A stretch of 64,000 bases of DNA from Rostratula benghalensis (GCA_013399305.1 VXAI01000308.1:661095-725094), one strand, 5' to 3'. Numbered from the stretch's first letter, positions 26,869-40,760 are shown. Made by a program: numbers and translations. The notes: generated by a model not told the origin, from the letters alone.

Positions 26869-28186
26869 ATATCTAATATGGAACTAAGTGAGTCACAGAG
26901 AGGGAGAGAATCATCAGGTGAATCAACAGCACCCTTTAAGATTCAAAAAAAAAAATCCTTGCCATCTTGAATTTCATGAATACATTACACATCAGATTAA
27001 ACAACATTGAAAAAGAAAGTTTTATGATCACTGTATCCCTTCAAAAATTCTTCCAGGCCACCACACATATTTTACCTATAAATTTTAAAAGAAAACTTGT
27101 ATTGAAACTTTGCCAGGTCACTGTGTATCTGCTGCAAGAAACGTGTCCTGGCCCAACAGCCCACCTAGCCCCCAGATGGAAAGAGGGACACTGTCACACC
27201 TTTAGCAGTAAGACAAGAAGCAATAATTACCTTTTGGATGGCATTTAACTCCTTGGTTACCGATGATATCAATTTAAGAGTTAGCAACATTTGGAGGATT
27301 TATTTTTTTTAATTAACTTCTCTGAGGATAAAAAAATTAATGGAAGCTCAGTTCCTCTGGCTATTTGTCCCAGCTATGAGTCATAGGAAAATATTGTTTA
27401 AGATATTGTTTAAAGCAAAAAACTATACTGTTATGGCAAATATCCCTCACAGTTTTTTTCCCACATCTTTAATTTTTGACAAATTAATGAAAACATACTG
27501 CTGACTATTTAAAATATGAGCACAGAAGTGCTGCTGCTTTGGTGAGTCACCTACGCTCAAAGAAGCTAATACCATTTTGGCTTGAAAATGAAGAAAGTAA
27601 GATTAGAGACCAAAATAGTACCTTTAATCTCATTTTTCACTGCAAGAATATAAGTATGTGAAGGCTTAGATATCATCTTTTTCTTTAATTGCAAATTGCC
27701 CTAAAACACTTTAAAACCTTGACAGGTCATATGACATTCATAAATATGTAGAATTGCAAGCAAGCCAAAATTTAAAATCTCTAAGATTTGAACATTTTTT
27801 TTTTCACAGATTGGCTGAGCAATACATTTAGAAAAGTTAATGATCACTCAGACTTTTCTTCCTTTTAAATATCTACCCTGGAAAATGTTCAGCAACAATC
27901 TCTGAGCTCCAGGTTTGTTTCTGACAAGTTGGAACAAGGAAAAGGTTTTAGATTCTAAAACAAAGTAGAGAACAAGAAAAGACAACACGGTATGTACATT
28001 ACAGTGAGGAACATAACCAGTTATCAGCATTTGCTTTTCTAAAATACCCTTGGATTATACTATAATTTAAATGTCAATTTTGATCTTTCCACTTTAGTAC
28101 CCCTCAAAGTCTATAAATATTGTGAAATATGGTTTGGTTTATATTATATTTATAACAAAGCAAGGTTTAATGTCACAAACACTTAG
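26869..28186. other. Unique non-coding sequence
   Basis: AT-rich sequence with no supported gene or further repeat. The plus-strand open frame at 26967-27248 has no recognisable domain and follows an A-rich tract, so it is treated as chance. Confidence 0.5.
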
Positions 28187-28395
28187 ATTCAGAGAATCAC
28201 AGAATTATATGAAGTTGGAAGGGACCTCTACAGATCATCTAGTCCAATGCCCCTGCCAAAGCAGGTCCACTCAGAGCGGATTGCATGGGAATGTGTCCAG
28301 GCAGGTTTTGAATGTCTCTAGAGACAGAGACTCCACCATCTCCCCAGGCAACCTATTCTAGTTTTCTGCCACCCTCAGAGAAGTTACTCCTCGTG
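28187..28395 (-). mobile_element. CR1 LINE 3'-end fragment
   Basis: A minus-strand CR1 end. Plus-strand sequence begins AGAGAATCACAGAATTATATG, continues 'gttggaagggacctct' and 'atcatctagtcca', and includes the conserved ORF2-end region ('tgtctctagagacagagactcca', the reverse complement of the part encoding VESxSLETF). It is truncated soon after 28395. Confidence 0.9.
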
Positions 28396-29211
28396 ATTCA
28401 GATCAGATACATCCAGAATTTTACAAAAACTGGAATCAGCGTTAGAGGAAACAGTCTGAATGCTGCATAAACTATCCAAAATGCTTTCCACTGCACACCT
28501 CCACCATTCCCACATGATTAAGTAAAGCTTTGGTACAAAACATGAGGCAAATCAGTAGACTGTAAAATAGATACAGAATAATACATATTACAAAAAAATA
28601 CAACAGCTGAGGTGATGATTATATTTCCTGGGCTTGATTTAGTGCATATGAATTCCAGTTCTCTTGCAGATTTGGAGAAGATCTAGACATTTTCCCAGAG
28701 ATCAAACTTTTAAACTTAGTATCTCTATATAATAAATATATCTATAGTCATGTTTCAGTTATAAATGTAGCATAAGCATGAAAAAATTACATAATTGAAT
28801 GCCATATAACTCTGAATGATGTGAACCGTCCTAATTATCTTCATAGATTTTTCTCTCTAAAGCTTTATTACTATATCAATTTAAAGAAACAACTGCTATT
28901 TGAGTGTTTCAGGCTTTTATGACCTCTTGACTTGTCTCGAATGACCTCCAGTATGCTTCAATGTGAGCATCTTTAAACCTTGAGCTTGATCACTCTACAG
29001 CAGCAAAGAGGAACACATTTTCTCTCTGGAGGCTGTTTACAAATTTTGTGGCTGCTACAATGACACACATCTTAGCACTGGCCAACAGTAATGTGAAAAA
29101 ATGCTTGAGATTCACCTTTACTGCGCAAACATGATGGACTGCTCTCAATGGCTTTGTCAGATAAAAAGCAGTGCTTCAAATTAATTTGGCTGAAAAAGCA
29201 CAGGTTTTGAC

Positions 29212-29270
29212 TAAGCCTACTCTAGGCTTATTGAGTACGTGGTAAGTAACCACTTACTTTTCACCACGTA
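29212..29270. repeat. Two adjacent inverted repeats (hairpin pair)
   Basis: The first hairpin has perfect 8-base arms TAAGCCTA and TAGGCTTA around a 3-base loop (29212-29230). Five bases later the second has 12-base complementary arms, TACGTGGTAAGT (29236-29247) against ACTTAC plus CACGTA (to 29270). Its loop is AACC, and a 7-base insertion splits the right arm. The structure is seen directly in the sequence. No role is known. Confidence 0.7.
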
Positions 29271-30579
29271 TGGGCCACAGAATTAGGAATTCTCTCTCCC
29301 CAATGGCCCATGATGGCAGTGGATTACCTACTAGTGTAGCCCCAGCACCAATACATGAAGCCCTGATTCTAGCAACAGGCCAGTCAAAGTTGCTCTCAAA
29401 TTTTTTTTGTTCTATTTTAACTGTATTCTTGATTGTGATAATTTAACTATATCTTTTTATTCCCTAAGGACAACAAACATTAACCTTGAATTTTTAAAGG
29501 GCTTTGTCTTCCAATAGAGAAGGTTCTCCACATAAGTTATGTCTCCTGTTGCTGTTCATGTATCTGGAAAATCAGCATCCTAAAGTCATAATGGATTTGA
29601 GGCAGATCTTAACAAATTGTTCGAAGGGTAAGAAACCAGACACCATTGAAATTATTCTCTCCAGCTCTGGTGGATGGCTCTGATGGTGACAGGAAACATC
29701 TGTCATGTCCAAACAGTGCTGAAAGTATGTTAAAAACAGGTTCATTTACAATCTTGTATACTATTGCTTTAATTGTGAATAACCCCATTAATTTTAAGCA
29801 GTGCTACCAGGATTAAATTTATTTAGGTGGAGGAACTCAATTTAATTGGATGCCACATTACAATAAAATGAAACAATAGTTAGCTTGAGCTGAAGTTATG
29901 ATGGCAATTAATCCCCAAAGACTACATTCTCTAATAAGCACTGCATCCTACAGCTATTCAAAACCTTTTCATCATAACTTTCCAGCTGAAATGCAGTTTT
30001 TTTCAAAACACAAAATCCTTTTTGCAAAACATCATGGCATATGCTTTTAGGAAAAAGGTAAAGCAAATTTTGTCTTCTGCACAATTCTTAAGGATTTTAT
30101 TCTAGCTGCAGTTAGTTCTAAGGTCAGCCTGTAGACATTTAAAACTAAACAAGATTTGCCTTTTTGCTTTCCTGGGTATAAAACAAATCTCAAATGTTTC
30201 CTAAAAAATACTCTGTTGATTTCCTCTCTTGATATACCTTCCACAGGTCTTGCCACAGGAGTGAGAAATTTGTCTTTGGTTTATAATGTGACATCAATGA
30301 AACATTTCAAAATTGCATCACTAGCTATAATCTGAATTTATCATCTTTAAACAATATATACAACAATAGTTATATAATGGCATTAACCCAGCAATAACTG
30401 GTGATACTACAACAGACAAATGTCAATGTTTTAAAAAAATGAAAAGGCTTTATTTTCTCACTCAAAACCATTTTAGTAGGATTGCATTAGGTAGCACACA
30501 GTCCACAGTCTGACCCTGAGCAACTCGGATATTCTGGGATGTTCTGATGGACTTGAAGTGATACGGGTTTTCATTGTTT

Positions 30580-30612
30580 GGGGGGAAAAAAAAAAAAAAA
30601 AAAAAAAAAAAA
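30580..30612 (+). repeat. G6-A27 homopurine tract
   Basis: Six G are followed directly by 27 A. This is the longest homopolymer in the window. CR1 does not leave poly-A tails, and no processed transcript is recognisable on the left, so the origin is unclear. Confidence 0.9.
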
Positions 30613-32286
30613 GCAGTTACTGGACAATCCCCAGAAAATAAGAACACTGAACTGGGCATAGAAATTAATCAGCACTCTCCAATATTAAAATATCCATTAA
30701 AAATATCAAGATGTCAGTAAATCCATTTATATGTTATGAATAGATATAGCTGAGCTAGCTCTAACCCATCTAAGAAGGGATGGGATTGTGGTAATGAGTT
30801 TTGAAAAGAAGCTTTATTTGTATTCACTGCATGTCAATGAGAATTGAAGTCAAGCCTCACACAATTGAAGCAATATAAAACTGCACAACTTACTGAATAT
30901 GTGCAGGACTACTTAATAGACTGTATATTACAGTGTAGAGACAGGTGTAATGTATCCTGTCATTCCAAAGTAAGACAAATTTAAAGAGACATTATTTCTG
31001 TAAAACAAAGAATTTGTTTTACCAAAAAAAAAAAAAACCAACCTGTTTTTTTAACTGCAAAGAGAAATATAATTCTACCAAAGTTATAAGGCACATTTTA
31101 TATTAATATAAAACCATAATATTTATGTGTACATTTTCTCATAAACTAGATCCACACACATAGTTCTGTTTGAGAAAATCCCATTGGATTCCTCTGAATA
31201 GTCCTGATCATCTCTGCACAATAGAAATTTCTCAATATGGAAACTTTCCCTCCTCTCTATAAAAGTGTAGAGACTGAAACATTTATCTCAAGTTTAATGA
31301 GAAGATTCATTAATATGATACTGAAACTGATTGAGGGAGGGAAGAAGGAAGTAGATCAGTTAGAATGGTTTATGACATTAAGAATGTTCAACACTTCCAG
31401 TTTAAATTGTATTGTGATACAGACTAAAGCAGAAAAATCTCTGGTATATATTGAAATTTATTTCATAGGTTAGAATGCATTACAAGAAGATTACTATTGT
31501 GATGTGGAATTTTTGAAAGAACCTTAAGAAACAGCGTAGAGAGGTTCAACCAGAAAGTAAAATTTTAGGCATTAAAGATGTAGGTGCAGCAAACATTCAT
31601 TGTGCCTTATTTTCAGTCTGCTGTTCTCCACACAAAGAACAGTACAAGACCAACTGCCAAAGGGCTTACAGAGCAGTGTGGTAGAATAGTTAAGTATCAT
31701 CTAGCAGTCATATCAATCACAACAAAATTCCACAGATCGAGGAGAACTGCTCAGGAGATGGGCTATTCACTGTTCAAGTATTACAGTAAATCATATGCCT
31801 GAAATATCACTGATATTTTGAAATAATAGATTTTTGAAATGTTAAACTTGATCTAAAAGGAATATACAGATGTTTAAAAGTTTTAGAGATGTGTTGTCAA
31901 GTCACTGGAGGTGCTCAGCATGTGACGTGCTTTTGCCCATGAGACAGCATAAGCATATACATAGAAACCTTCTGCACTAACATTAATGACTCTTCCCCAC
32001 GTGGTACACAGGTTAGGATGAAATCTTCACCTTTTCTTCTTTATCAGACCCTAGGAGACATTGTCTGCCTTCCTCATAGAAATGAAAGTGGGACAGCCAA
32101 TATTGTGTTATAGGTGGTCCACCCCACAGAGCCTCCAGGTCAAGCTGTGGGAGGACACAAGGTTTCCTTCCAAACAACATCAGAGAGGCTTAGGTTTCTC
32201 CTAGGGACCTCAATACTGAGCACAGATCCCTCTTGAGTCAAGTCTAGAGCAAAGCTTCTGTATGAAGGCAGAGGTGAGAACAGCAG

Positions 32287-32505
32287 TCATAGACTCATAG
32301 AATTATTTACACTGGAAAAGACCCTTAAGATCAAGTCCAACCACAAACCTAACATTGCGAAGTCCACCACTAAACCATGTATCTTATTGCTACATCTACA
32401 TATGTTTTAAATAACTCCAGGGGTGGTGACTCAACCACTTCCCTAGGAAGCCTGTTCAATGCTTAACAATGCCCTTAACAATGCCATTTCAGTGAAGAAA
32501 CAGAG
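32287..32505 (-). mobile_element. CR1 LINE 3'-end fragment
   Basis: A minus-strand CR1 end. Plus-strand sequence has TCATAGACTCATAGAATT, 'gaaaagacccttaagatcaagtcca', and the segment 'ggtggtgactcaaccacttccct' typical of one older CR1 subfamily. It ends near the remnant 'tttcagtgaagaa'. A second copy of the same orientation and subfamily type begins 19 bases further on. Confidence 0.88.
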
Positions 32506-32523
32506 TTCACTCACGTAGAGTCA

Positions 32524-32965
32524 AAGTATCATAGAACTGTCTATGTTGGAAGGGACCTTTAAGATCATTGACTCCAACCACTAATCTAGCACTGCCAAAA
32601 TCACCACTAAACTAAATCACGGTCCCTAAGCACCATAGCTAAGCATCTTTTAAATATATCCAGAGGTGGTGCCTTAGGAGTGGTGCCTTGCCCCATCCTT
32701 TTCCCCAGACAGCCTAATATTTGATAACCCTAGAGAGTTTTTTCCATATATCTGTCCTAAACCTCTCCTGGCACAATTTGAGGTCATTTCCTCTTTTCCA
32801 TCACTTGCTATCTGGGAGAAGAGAACCCCCACCTCTCCACAACCTAATTTCAGGTTGTTGTAAGGAGCAATGGGGTCTCCCCTCATCCTCCTTTTCTCCA
32901 ACCTAAACAACCCCAGTTCCTTCAACTGATCCTCCTAAGACTTGTGCTCCAGACCCCTCACAAGA
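32524..32965 (-). mobile_element. CR1 LINE 3'-end fragment, second of a tandem pair
   Basis: This minus-strand CR1 starts at its own 3' end (AGTATCATAGAACTG near 32526), so it is a separate copy from the one at 32287-32505. The minus-strand frame at 32674-32925 carries [21 protein letters not shown], the C-terminal ORF2 block. Truncation occurs near 32965. Confidence 0.88.
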
Positions 32966-35900
32966 GACATGGGGAAGAGTGTCACCATCACAGGAATGAA
33001 TCCCAGGCTGATCAAGGAGCTCGCATTGGCACAAACTGTTGTTTGGTTATAAGGGAGCAACTCCACATCAAGCTGGGTGTGAGGGTGAGCTGCTCTGTAG
33101 TGTATACCTTCCGTACCTGCTGGGCAAATATATGAACACATCTTCTCCAAGCAAAAAAGTTTTTGCCTTTGTGTATGAATAATCACAGGGTGGTGTACAC
33201 ATTGCATTTAAGCTAGCTCACCAGGGAATAAGGACACTGTAAAGCTACTGCCCTGCTTCACTTTTGGCTAAAAAGGGGGGAAATAAGGAAACATCATAAT
33301 TTTAAAAAGAAATCTGAAAAGCATGCCAAGCACAACTAGGCAGTAGTATTTGCCAGATGACTACAGGTGTTATTTTTACTTAATGTCTGCTAGTTTTGTG
33401 AGCAATGTTCTTTTTAAACTTATTTTTTTCTTTCCGTATCCTATTTAAGATATTTTTACTGAAGCTTTTAGTACTATTCGAAAATATTATTTTCAGTGTA
33501 TTTTAACTGATCTCTGAAATCCACCCAAATGTAGGCAGATAAATATTCATCAAGCAAAACACTAATAATCTGAAAAGTAAACATTCAATTTCTCATTTAT
33601 CAGCATAGTTAAAACTGAATTTTAAAGTCTCAATAAATATTTGCTTAAGTAAATACATAATGATTCTGCATAACCTTATGGTTACCAAAAATTACTGCAG
33701 TTATTATAAAGACAGCATTTAATTTAAAATCAATATACCTACAATCAACACAAAACAACTTTTGTAAGCAAACAATTAAACAACAAAATGCAAAGCAAGA
33801 TTAAAATTGATGTTGCTGACGTAAATTAAAGACTGACAAAATAATTCTGGCAGCGTTACACAGCAATCACTCTTGTAACTCCCTCGAATCATTCTACAAG
33901 CTGAAGAATTTGGTGCTGATTTGCAGTGCTCAACCATCTCTCCAGAAAGCACTTAGGAGCAGCAATTGTCTTTGCAGTTATTTCCATCACTGTCTTTCAA
34001 AGTGATCTTAATGGAACATGTGTTCTCAATAAAGGGTTTCTTTCTCTCCTGGATTCTTCTGCATACGGAGGAAGGATTATCCTGTCACATCACTGGGAAG
34101 TATAACACAGACTCATAGGCAATCATAACCCAGGTGCCACCAATATTTTCTTCCCAACACAAGAGACAAGGCCTCTTCTTCCAGATTACACCAACAGGAT
34201 TAAGCACTAACCTTCAGCAGGGCAGCACTTCTCCTGGGTTCACTTGGTCCCAGGCATAGCACAGTCCTGCAGTTAGAGTTCTGCTACCTGGTACATGTAC
34301 CCCTGCAGGACATATTTGCTCAGTTCAGTGACAGCTGTCCCCATTTCAATACAAGAAGCAGCTTGCTCCTCACCAGTACCCAATTTATTTTTTTTTTGGC
34401 ACAAAATCCATTCACTTTACACATGGGATCCTGCCGCCTTTCTTAACTGTCTTAGTCTTAGATGTGACTTGGCAACTTCCCTCTTCTCCCAAACCTACAA
34501 ACAAGAAACAAGAGCCTACGCTAACTGCAGCAAGCCCAGGTTCACTTAGGTAGGAGTCCAGCTACAGACATCATGTCTGCAAAATGTCACATCATTTCTT
34601 ATGCTTGTAGAACAGCACAATATGAAACAGTGGAACAGTGCAGCAGAAACCTTAATTACTGTCTTGTTTTCTAACAGTTCAGCTTGTCAGTAACTCAAAC
34701 TCCCCCCGGGGTTTAGGGAGTAAATATATGTATTTAATCACTATGTATATTCAGAAGATAATTTCCTGGTATATGATCATTTTGAAGTTGTAACTTGCAT
34801 AATATGCCTGAATTGAGAAATTCTATTTATATATATTTACATTGCATGAATACTACTCCTTGAGAGTGGGAATACTGGTCTAATGCAAAATATCCCACAG
34901 GGAAGTGATTGGCATATTTGATTATGCTCTCGCTTGGTTTTTTTTTCAAGGCAGAGGCTTTTCTTAAGCAATCTGCTTAAAATGGTACATTACCCTCAGC
35001 GTGCTAAGAGCTTGATTTTAAAACTTGCATCAAATCTGCATCACCAATTGCATGCATGTTAGAATCGGTGTCTTGGAGTAAGTCTTTCAGAAAACCTGAG
35101 GACCAGATCCTTACAGGTTGCACCACTAAGCACATTGATGTGCAAACTTCTGTCCTGCTAATGCCAAAGACCAGTGTTTACCCTGGGGAGGCTCCAGTCC
35201 CTGCTGGGCAAAGGGGAGAGAGAGGCAGAGTCTGAAGGAAACCTGCTCATGGGGAGGTGCCCAGGCAAAGCCCAAAGGAAACTCTAAATAAAGCACATGG
35301 GCATGGCCAGCATGCACTGGATTTCAAGGGAAGAAGGTACACAGCCAGCAAATTTCAGATGGTCCATGTGGCCCCATGTTTGGATGTTGGCCCTCTAGGC
35401 ATGCTGAGCGAAGTATCCTCCAGAGCAGTGAGAGCCTGGAGCCATGCAGGAAAGGCCACAACACCTTCCTGACAGGTGCTCTGCTGCCCTTGGCAGTACC
35501 TGGGCAACAGAAGAACACTTGTCTCTTTCACAGGGAATGAAAGAAAACTTCTGTTGGGTCTGACAAATCCCTTTGTTTTGTTGATGTTAAATGAAATATT
35601 TTGTTACCTGTTTTAGACTTTATAATCAAAATGTGTTGGCTTTTTCCATACAATTTTCTGTCTGTATGTAAAATCACACGCCAATTTTGACACAAATTTG
35701 AAATGAATTTCAGTATATCACTGCTTTGGTAAGTAAGCTGTTCAAAATCAATTACCAAAACCAAGTTTTAACAGGCAACGAAAAAATGTAAATATTCTTC
35801 ACTGATGGCAGAGATATTAACAGCAATACCTCAAGAAACATTAATATACACTTCTGTCAGCAGTCTTTCCTACCTTTCCCAGTGTGTTTGCTCTCCAGGT

Positions 35901-36070
35901 GCATGCATATTTGCTAGTACTCACTTCACATTGTTTTTCAGGGATGGTCTTTTATCCAAACTAGGAAAATGAATTTGCGCAAGTTGATTATCAGTGATAC
36001 AGATAATTTCATGATGTGCCATTTATCTATCCAGCCTCATTATAAGCCCTTCTGGAGTCACTTTACCTGC

Positions 36071-36106
36071 CAATTAACTTTGACAATTAATTACTTAGTA
36101 ATTGGT
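36071..36106. promoter_or_regulatory. Cluster of homeodomain-like TAAT motifs (tentative)
   Basis: Several TAAT/ATTA cores sit within 36 bases, including an inverted repeat AATTAC-TTA-GTAATT. Homeodomain proteins bind such cores, but the sequence is AT-rich and the motif is short, so the cluster may be compositional. Conservation would be needed to call it an enhancer. Confidence 0.2.
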
Positions 36107-39100
36107 AACATTTTTACCATGAATTTTGTACCATTTATAATAGAGATGCATATGTATCTGAGAATGATGCAATGCATGCAAACTCCCATCAGTCCTCTGA
36201 TTTTGTCTACTGAATTACTCAATAACAGGTTTACCCTGCAACTATCATGATCCCAGTTTTCTGAAGCAGAGGGATTGTTGTTGCAAGGCAGTATTTTACA
36301 AAACTTGTCAAATCACTTAAACAGCTGTTGACTCCATCCTTTACTACATAGCTTTCAACAGACTTGTTCTTCAGTGAGCAAACTCAGTGAGCCAGAGACA
36401 TGTGAGGTCTCCCCCCTTGCACCGTAGGAAACTACACAGTCTTGTGCTGCAGCACCAGTAAGCTCACTTTGCATGCCTTTAACAAAATACATACTGTTCA
36501 GGTTGAGATACAACAGCACTTGCCTCTTCGGAGTACAGCATTGCATTTCATAGAGTTGTCTGGCTTCTGAACCCTTCAAATGCTCTTCCATACAAGGTAT
36601 GAGATGCAGAGCCATCTGTTGACAAAGTCAGTCATCTCTCAGCACAAAAGAATTTTTCTGAGCACCAGCTTCCAGAATAGGCAAAATTACTGACATTTGC
36701 ACTTACAGAATTACAAGAATTACATCAACTCCCCCCTCTGTTGCCTACAAATCACTTACATGAAAGAGGGTAACAGGAGAATATTGAAGAATAAATATAG
36801 AAAAATTAAATCTATCAGATACCTAACAATTTTCATTGCAATTATTCGGCATTTAATGCAGTTTTGTATCATATTAACAATCTGAAGCCTTTGTCAGGAA
36901 TGACTGCTCGATATATTGATTGCTCTACCACCAAAGCCGGACTGGAGGGAGTTGCAATTGGAATGGGTGTATTGGAGTGCTGAGGGGGAAAAGGAGATTG
37001 TAGTGGTGGTGACAGTATCAATGGTGAAGGAGATTTACCACACTCCATTTGGTGTCTGATATTTGGAAAACTGAAGTATACAGAATATGTAGCCATATGC
37101 AAACAATAGGTTCTGTCACTGTAAACAACACATCTCAGCACAGTCCTCTTCATTTACTCCTCTACATTCCTTTCACTAGAAGCCACTGGAGTCAGCGTTT
37201 GAAAAAGGCATTTAATTTTTCCTTTTTTGTTAAGCTATTTTTTCATGTTTTATGGGAAGACCAGAACTACTGGTCTAAATACTCTCTGCATTTAAAGCAG
37301 ATATTAATATGTATTTCTTGCAAAGAAAATAAGGGTATTTTTTCTCTTTTCTGTGTATTGTTTGGTTGCAAAGCCCAGTTTCATTATTCTAGTTGTTTCT
37401 GCATGTGTAACAACAGTTTCTCATTTCCCTTAGCATGCTGTGATTTCCCACCAGTTACATGCTTTGAAAATATGAAAAACCATTCAAAATAATCTTTTTT
37501 TTCCCCCATTAAGTCATTTGAATGTACAGTGCTGTGTCACAGACTTCCTGCAACCTTATTGAATATTAGTTTTTCAGCGTTTGTGGTCACTGAAGGCAGA
37601 CCTGGTATTACCGGCTTCTTGTGGGAACAACAATGTTCACTCCTTCCAAAAAAGGCACAAAAATCTCATTCTGGAGGACAGCTCCCCAGTCAAAACAGTG
37701 GGTGGTCTTCCTGGAACTCATGGCTTTTACACATAATTACAGAGAGTTGGTTTTTCTGTCCTTACCAGCATCGCTTAAAAGGCCTGTATTTCACAAAAGG
37801 TAGAGTTACAAGCACCAAGGCATTATGATTCATGTAGGTTTTCTCCAGCCACAAAGAGTGCTTGATGGAGGACAGGTGAGTTACTACAGCAGTGCAAGGA
37901 ATATTTGTTGGGAATCCTCTGTGGCATGTGAATGCAAAAATGTGCTTATCGAAGATACACAACACTAGGTAATACAGCCACAGACAGAATTCTGATGTCT
38001 CTGGTAATCACATAAAGAAGCAAAATTTCAGTGTTCTGTGTTTCTGACAATACAGAGATAGAAATAATAATTCCAAAGAGCTACCGTGTTTTCTAAGTGC
38101 CATGGATGTTACAATAATTAGGTCACCCCTCAAAAAATCATTTTAGCCAACCCATTTAGCATTTAGCGGATAATACAGATTCATATTCACTGCGGGAAGA
38201 TCCCATGCCTTTCGTGGCCACACTGGAATGCTGTCAGCACAGAAAGGGAGACCAGCATTGAGACAGGGAATTTAAACGTGTAGGATGTCTTGTTCACAAA
38301 TGTGAGGTGTGACGTGCTCAGTTTGACAAATAATTTCATATCTAGTGCTTCGCTTCTTTTCATAATATCCTATAAAATTATAACTGAATTAAAAATATAT
38401 ATAAATTATTCCTCAATAGTGACGTGAAAGTGACTTTAGGAGTGTATAAAAAACATTAGCATGTTATTAAAGCTGAGATATGTGGCCTATGGGAAGCTTC
38501 TGGACCAAACACTTAATTGGAAATCACTAGAATCACCTCCTAACCACCTGAGAGTGATCTGTCCAGCCTGTGGACGTGCGCCCAGTGCAGATACATCAGA
38601 TCCAGGCATAATGGAGCCAGGAAGGATGTCCATTCAAATACTGTATGAAAGCAGCAGCCTTGCCTCCAGACCCAGCTTCTGAAATCCCAAAAGGAGAAGA
38701 GGTGCAATGGAAAAGGGAATTTGCAGGCAGAAATCAGAGCAGGGGGACCGAGCACATTTAGTATAAACCAGGTCAAGCTGTCAAGCACAGGGTTCACATG
38801 GGAACTTGGCTGAAGGGTGAGCAGAGAGATGGGACAGTTGGTCACAGGGTGGTTGAGAGGACAGCAAAGGGTGTTGGACCCAAAAGGGAGAAGAAACCAG
38901 GCAAGATAAAAGTGCGGCAGAGCCACAGCCCAAAACATAACCCAGCTCAGGATGTGAGATTCAGTCTGTACTGAGCTGTGGTACAGAGACTGCTATAATG
39001 AAGCTCTAAAGATTTCAGGCCATTTCCAGTGTAATTCTACATGACTGGATCCAAGAATACTTTACCTGACTTTTATAAAACAAAGTAGTAAATGAAGAGA

Positions 39101-40760
39101 AAAATATTCCCTCATTAAGAGAACAGTAATAAATCTAAATCCCTGCAGAATGGCTTGGTTAGATATACCCACCAATAATCAAACATCTTAAACCATCTGC
39201 CTCAGTGTGCACAGCCTTTAATTTAACCCATTGAGACTGACTAAATTTGTGCTAATGCCCTTGCTGAGAGACTGAAAACCAACTGCTGCAAGGAAAGCAA
39301 TTAGTAAGAGGACATAAAGCCCAGCCTTTGGTTTCCTGGAGAGTAATGTAGACTAATGCAGAGTGAAAAAAATTCACAAGTGGAATAATTCTGTTGTCAC
39401 TAACAGCAGAAGCAAAAAAAGAGAAACAAAAAAAAAAGAAGGTATGTGCAGGAAATAGAAGGAAAATCCTGTACTTCCTCCCACACTAAAAGGCAAAAAC
39501 CAATGGCAGTAAAGACAATGTTTATAAACGCTTGTTGCCATCTTGATCTCATCTTTAACAATAACTGGTTCACACTGGCATTCAGAATTTCCTGCAAGCC
39601 TGTCTGCAGACAAGGAGTTGTTTTATCCTCAACTCTGCAATAGTTCCTTCTTGTTTATTTACACAGGGAGAGTTCCATAGTCTCTTTTTCTACTCCTTCT
39701 GCAGTGGATTGTTGTTCTTATTCTGTAAAGGAAAACCTGGCAGAATGAGTATGAAACAGATAGAGAAAGAGGTTAGGTGACAAAATTGTAAGCTATATAG
39801 CAGAAGGAAAAAACACAGTATTATCAAGTATCTTGAGAAGCTTATTGACACCTACTTAAAAAAATAAACAAACAAAAAATCCAACAACAACAAAACCACA
39901 TGATTAGTCTGTTGCTTAAAAAGTGTTTTAAGATGTAAAATAAATGAAATCTAGCTTATTTTCACCTTAGAACAGACAAGTTATGATACCCAGGGTATAT
40001 CAGCTATAGAAAAAACAACCTCAATGCTCAACTCACCAACAACTACAGAGATCATCTCTCAGCAAGCAAAAACCTTCTGGGTATTATCAGTTAAACCATA
40101 ACACTCTTGAAAGTGAAGATGATCACCAGTTCACAAAAGAAGTGTGATTTTTTGAAAAACTGCAGTTTCTCATAGATTTTTCACGGGAAAAGTTTTCTCA
40201 AACTGGTAGAAAGGTTGTGCCAGAAGACCTAATCACCCAGCAGTGGGGGAGAACAGGTAAGCTGGTTCTTTCTGGGCAAAAGAAAGCTACGGTTTAAAGT
40301 CTGATGATGTGCCATAAAATGGCACTCTTGTTTTTCAGCCAAGCTTTCTCCCAAGGAACATACCAAGTGAGAGATGTCATGTTACCTTTTCTGTGACTAT
40401 CATTTCTTTCAGATCAGGAATAGAACATCACTTAAAATTATTTCTGAAGATAACAGTGAAACTAAAGACCTTTGAGAGCAGTCAAAATGTTCTGGATAGT
40501 AGAAATATTTTAAAATGCCCTGTATGAACAGGAAAAAAAAAATATGTTTTTTTCCTTACATTTTAAGGGTTCCAGGTATCAGGTGAACTTCAGAGAAAAT
40601 AATTTCAGAAAAATAACTATTTGACTTTGGAAAGCTTCCTCATGCTTAATCTCAAATTTAATGATAACCTAGATGTTTCTAGGTGTATTGGAGCTACAGA
40701 TCACAGCAAATAGCACAGTGTTATCTATTTTCAATGGGCACAAAGCAAGCAGAGACTTTT

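Larger units (their letters stand above)
28396..32286. other. Unique non-coding sequence with simple tracts
   Basis: About 3.9 kb of AT-rich sequence with no supported gene. It contains the adjacent hairpins at 29212-29270, the G6-A27 tract at 30580-30612 and an A13 run near 31024. No dispersed repeat is recognised. The open frames at 31237-31473 and 31584-31802 have no recognisable domain. Confidence 0.5.

Noticed and set aside
36869..37153. Minus-strand proline-rich open frame of 94 codons
   Set aside because: The P/S-rich stretch comes from a local purine-rich segment, and no domain, start context or splice structure supports a gene.
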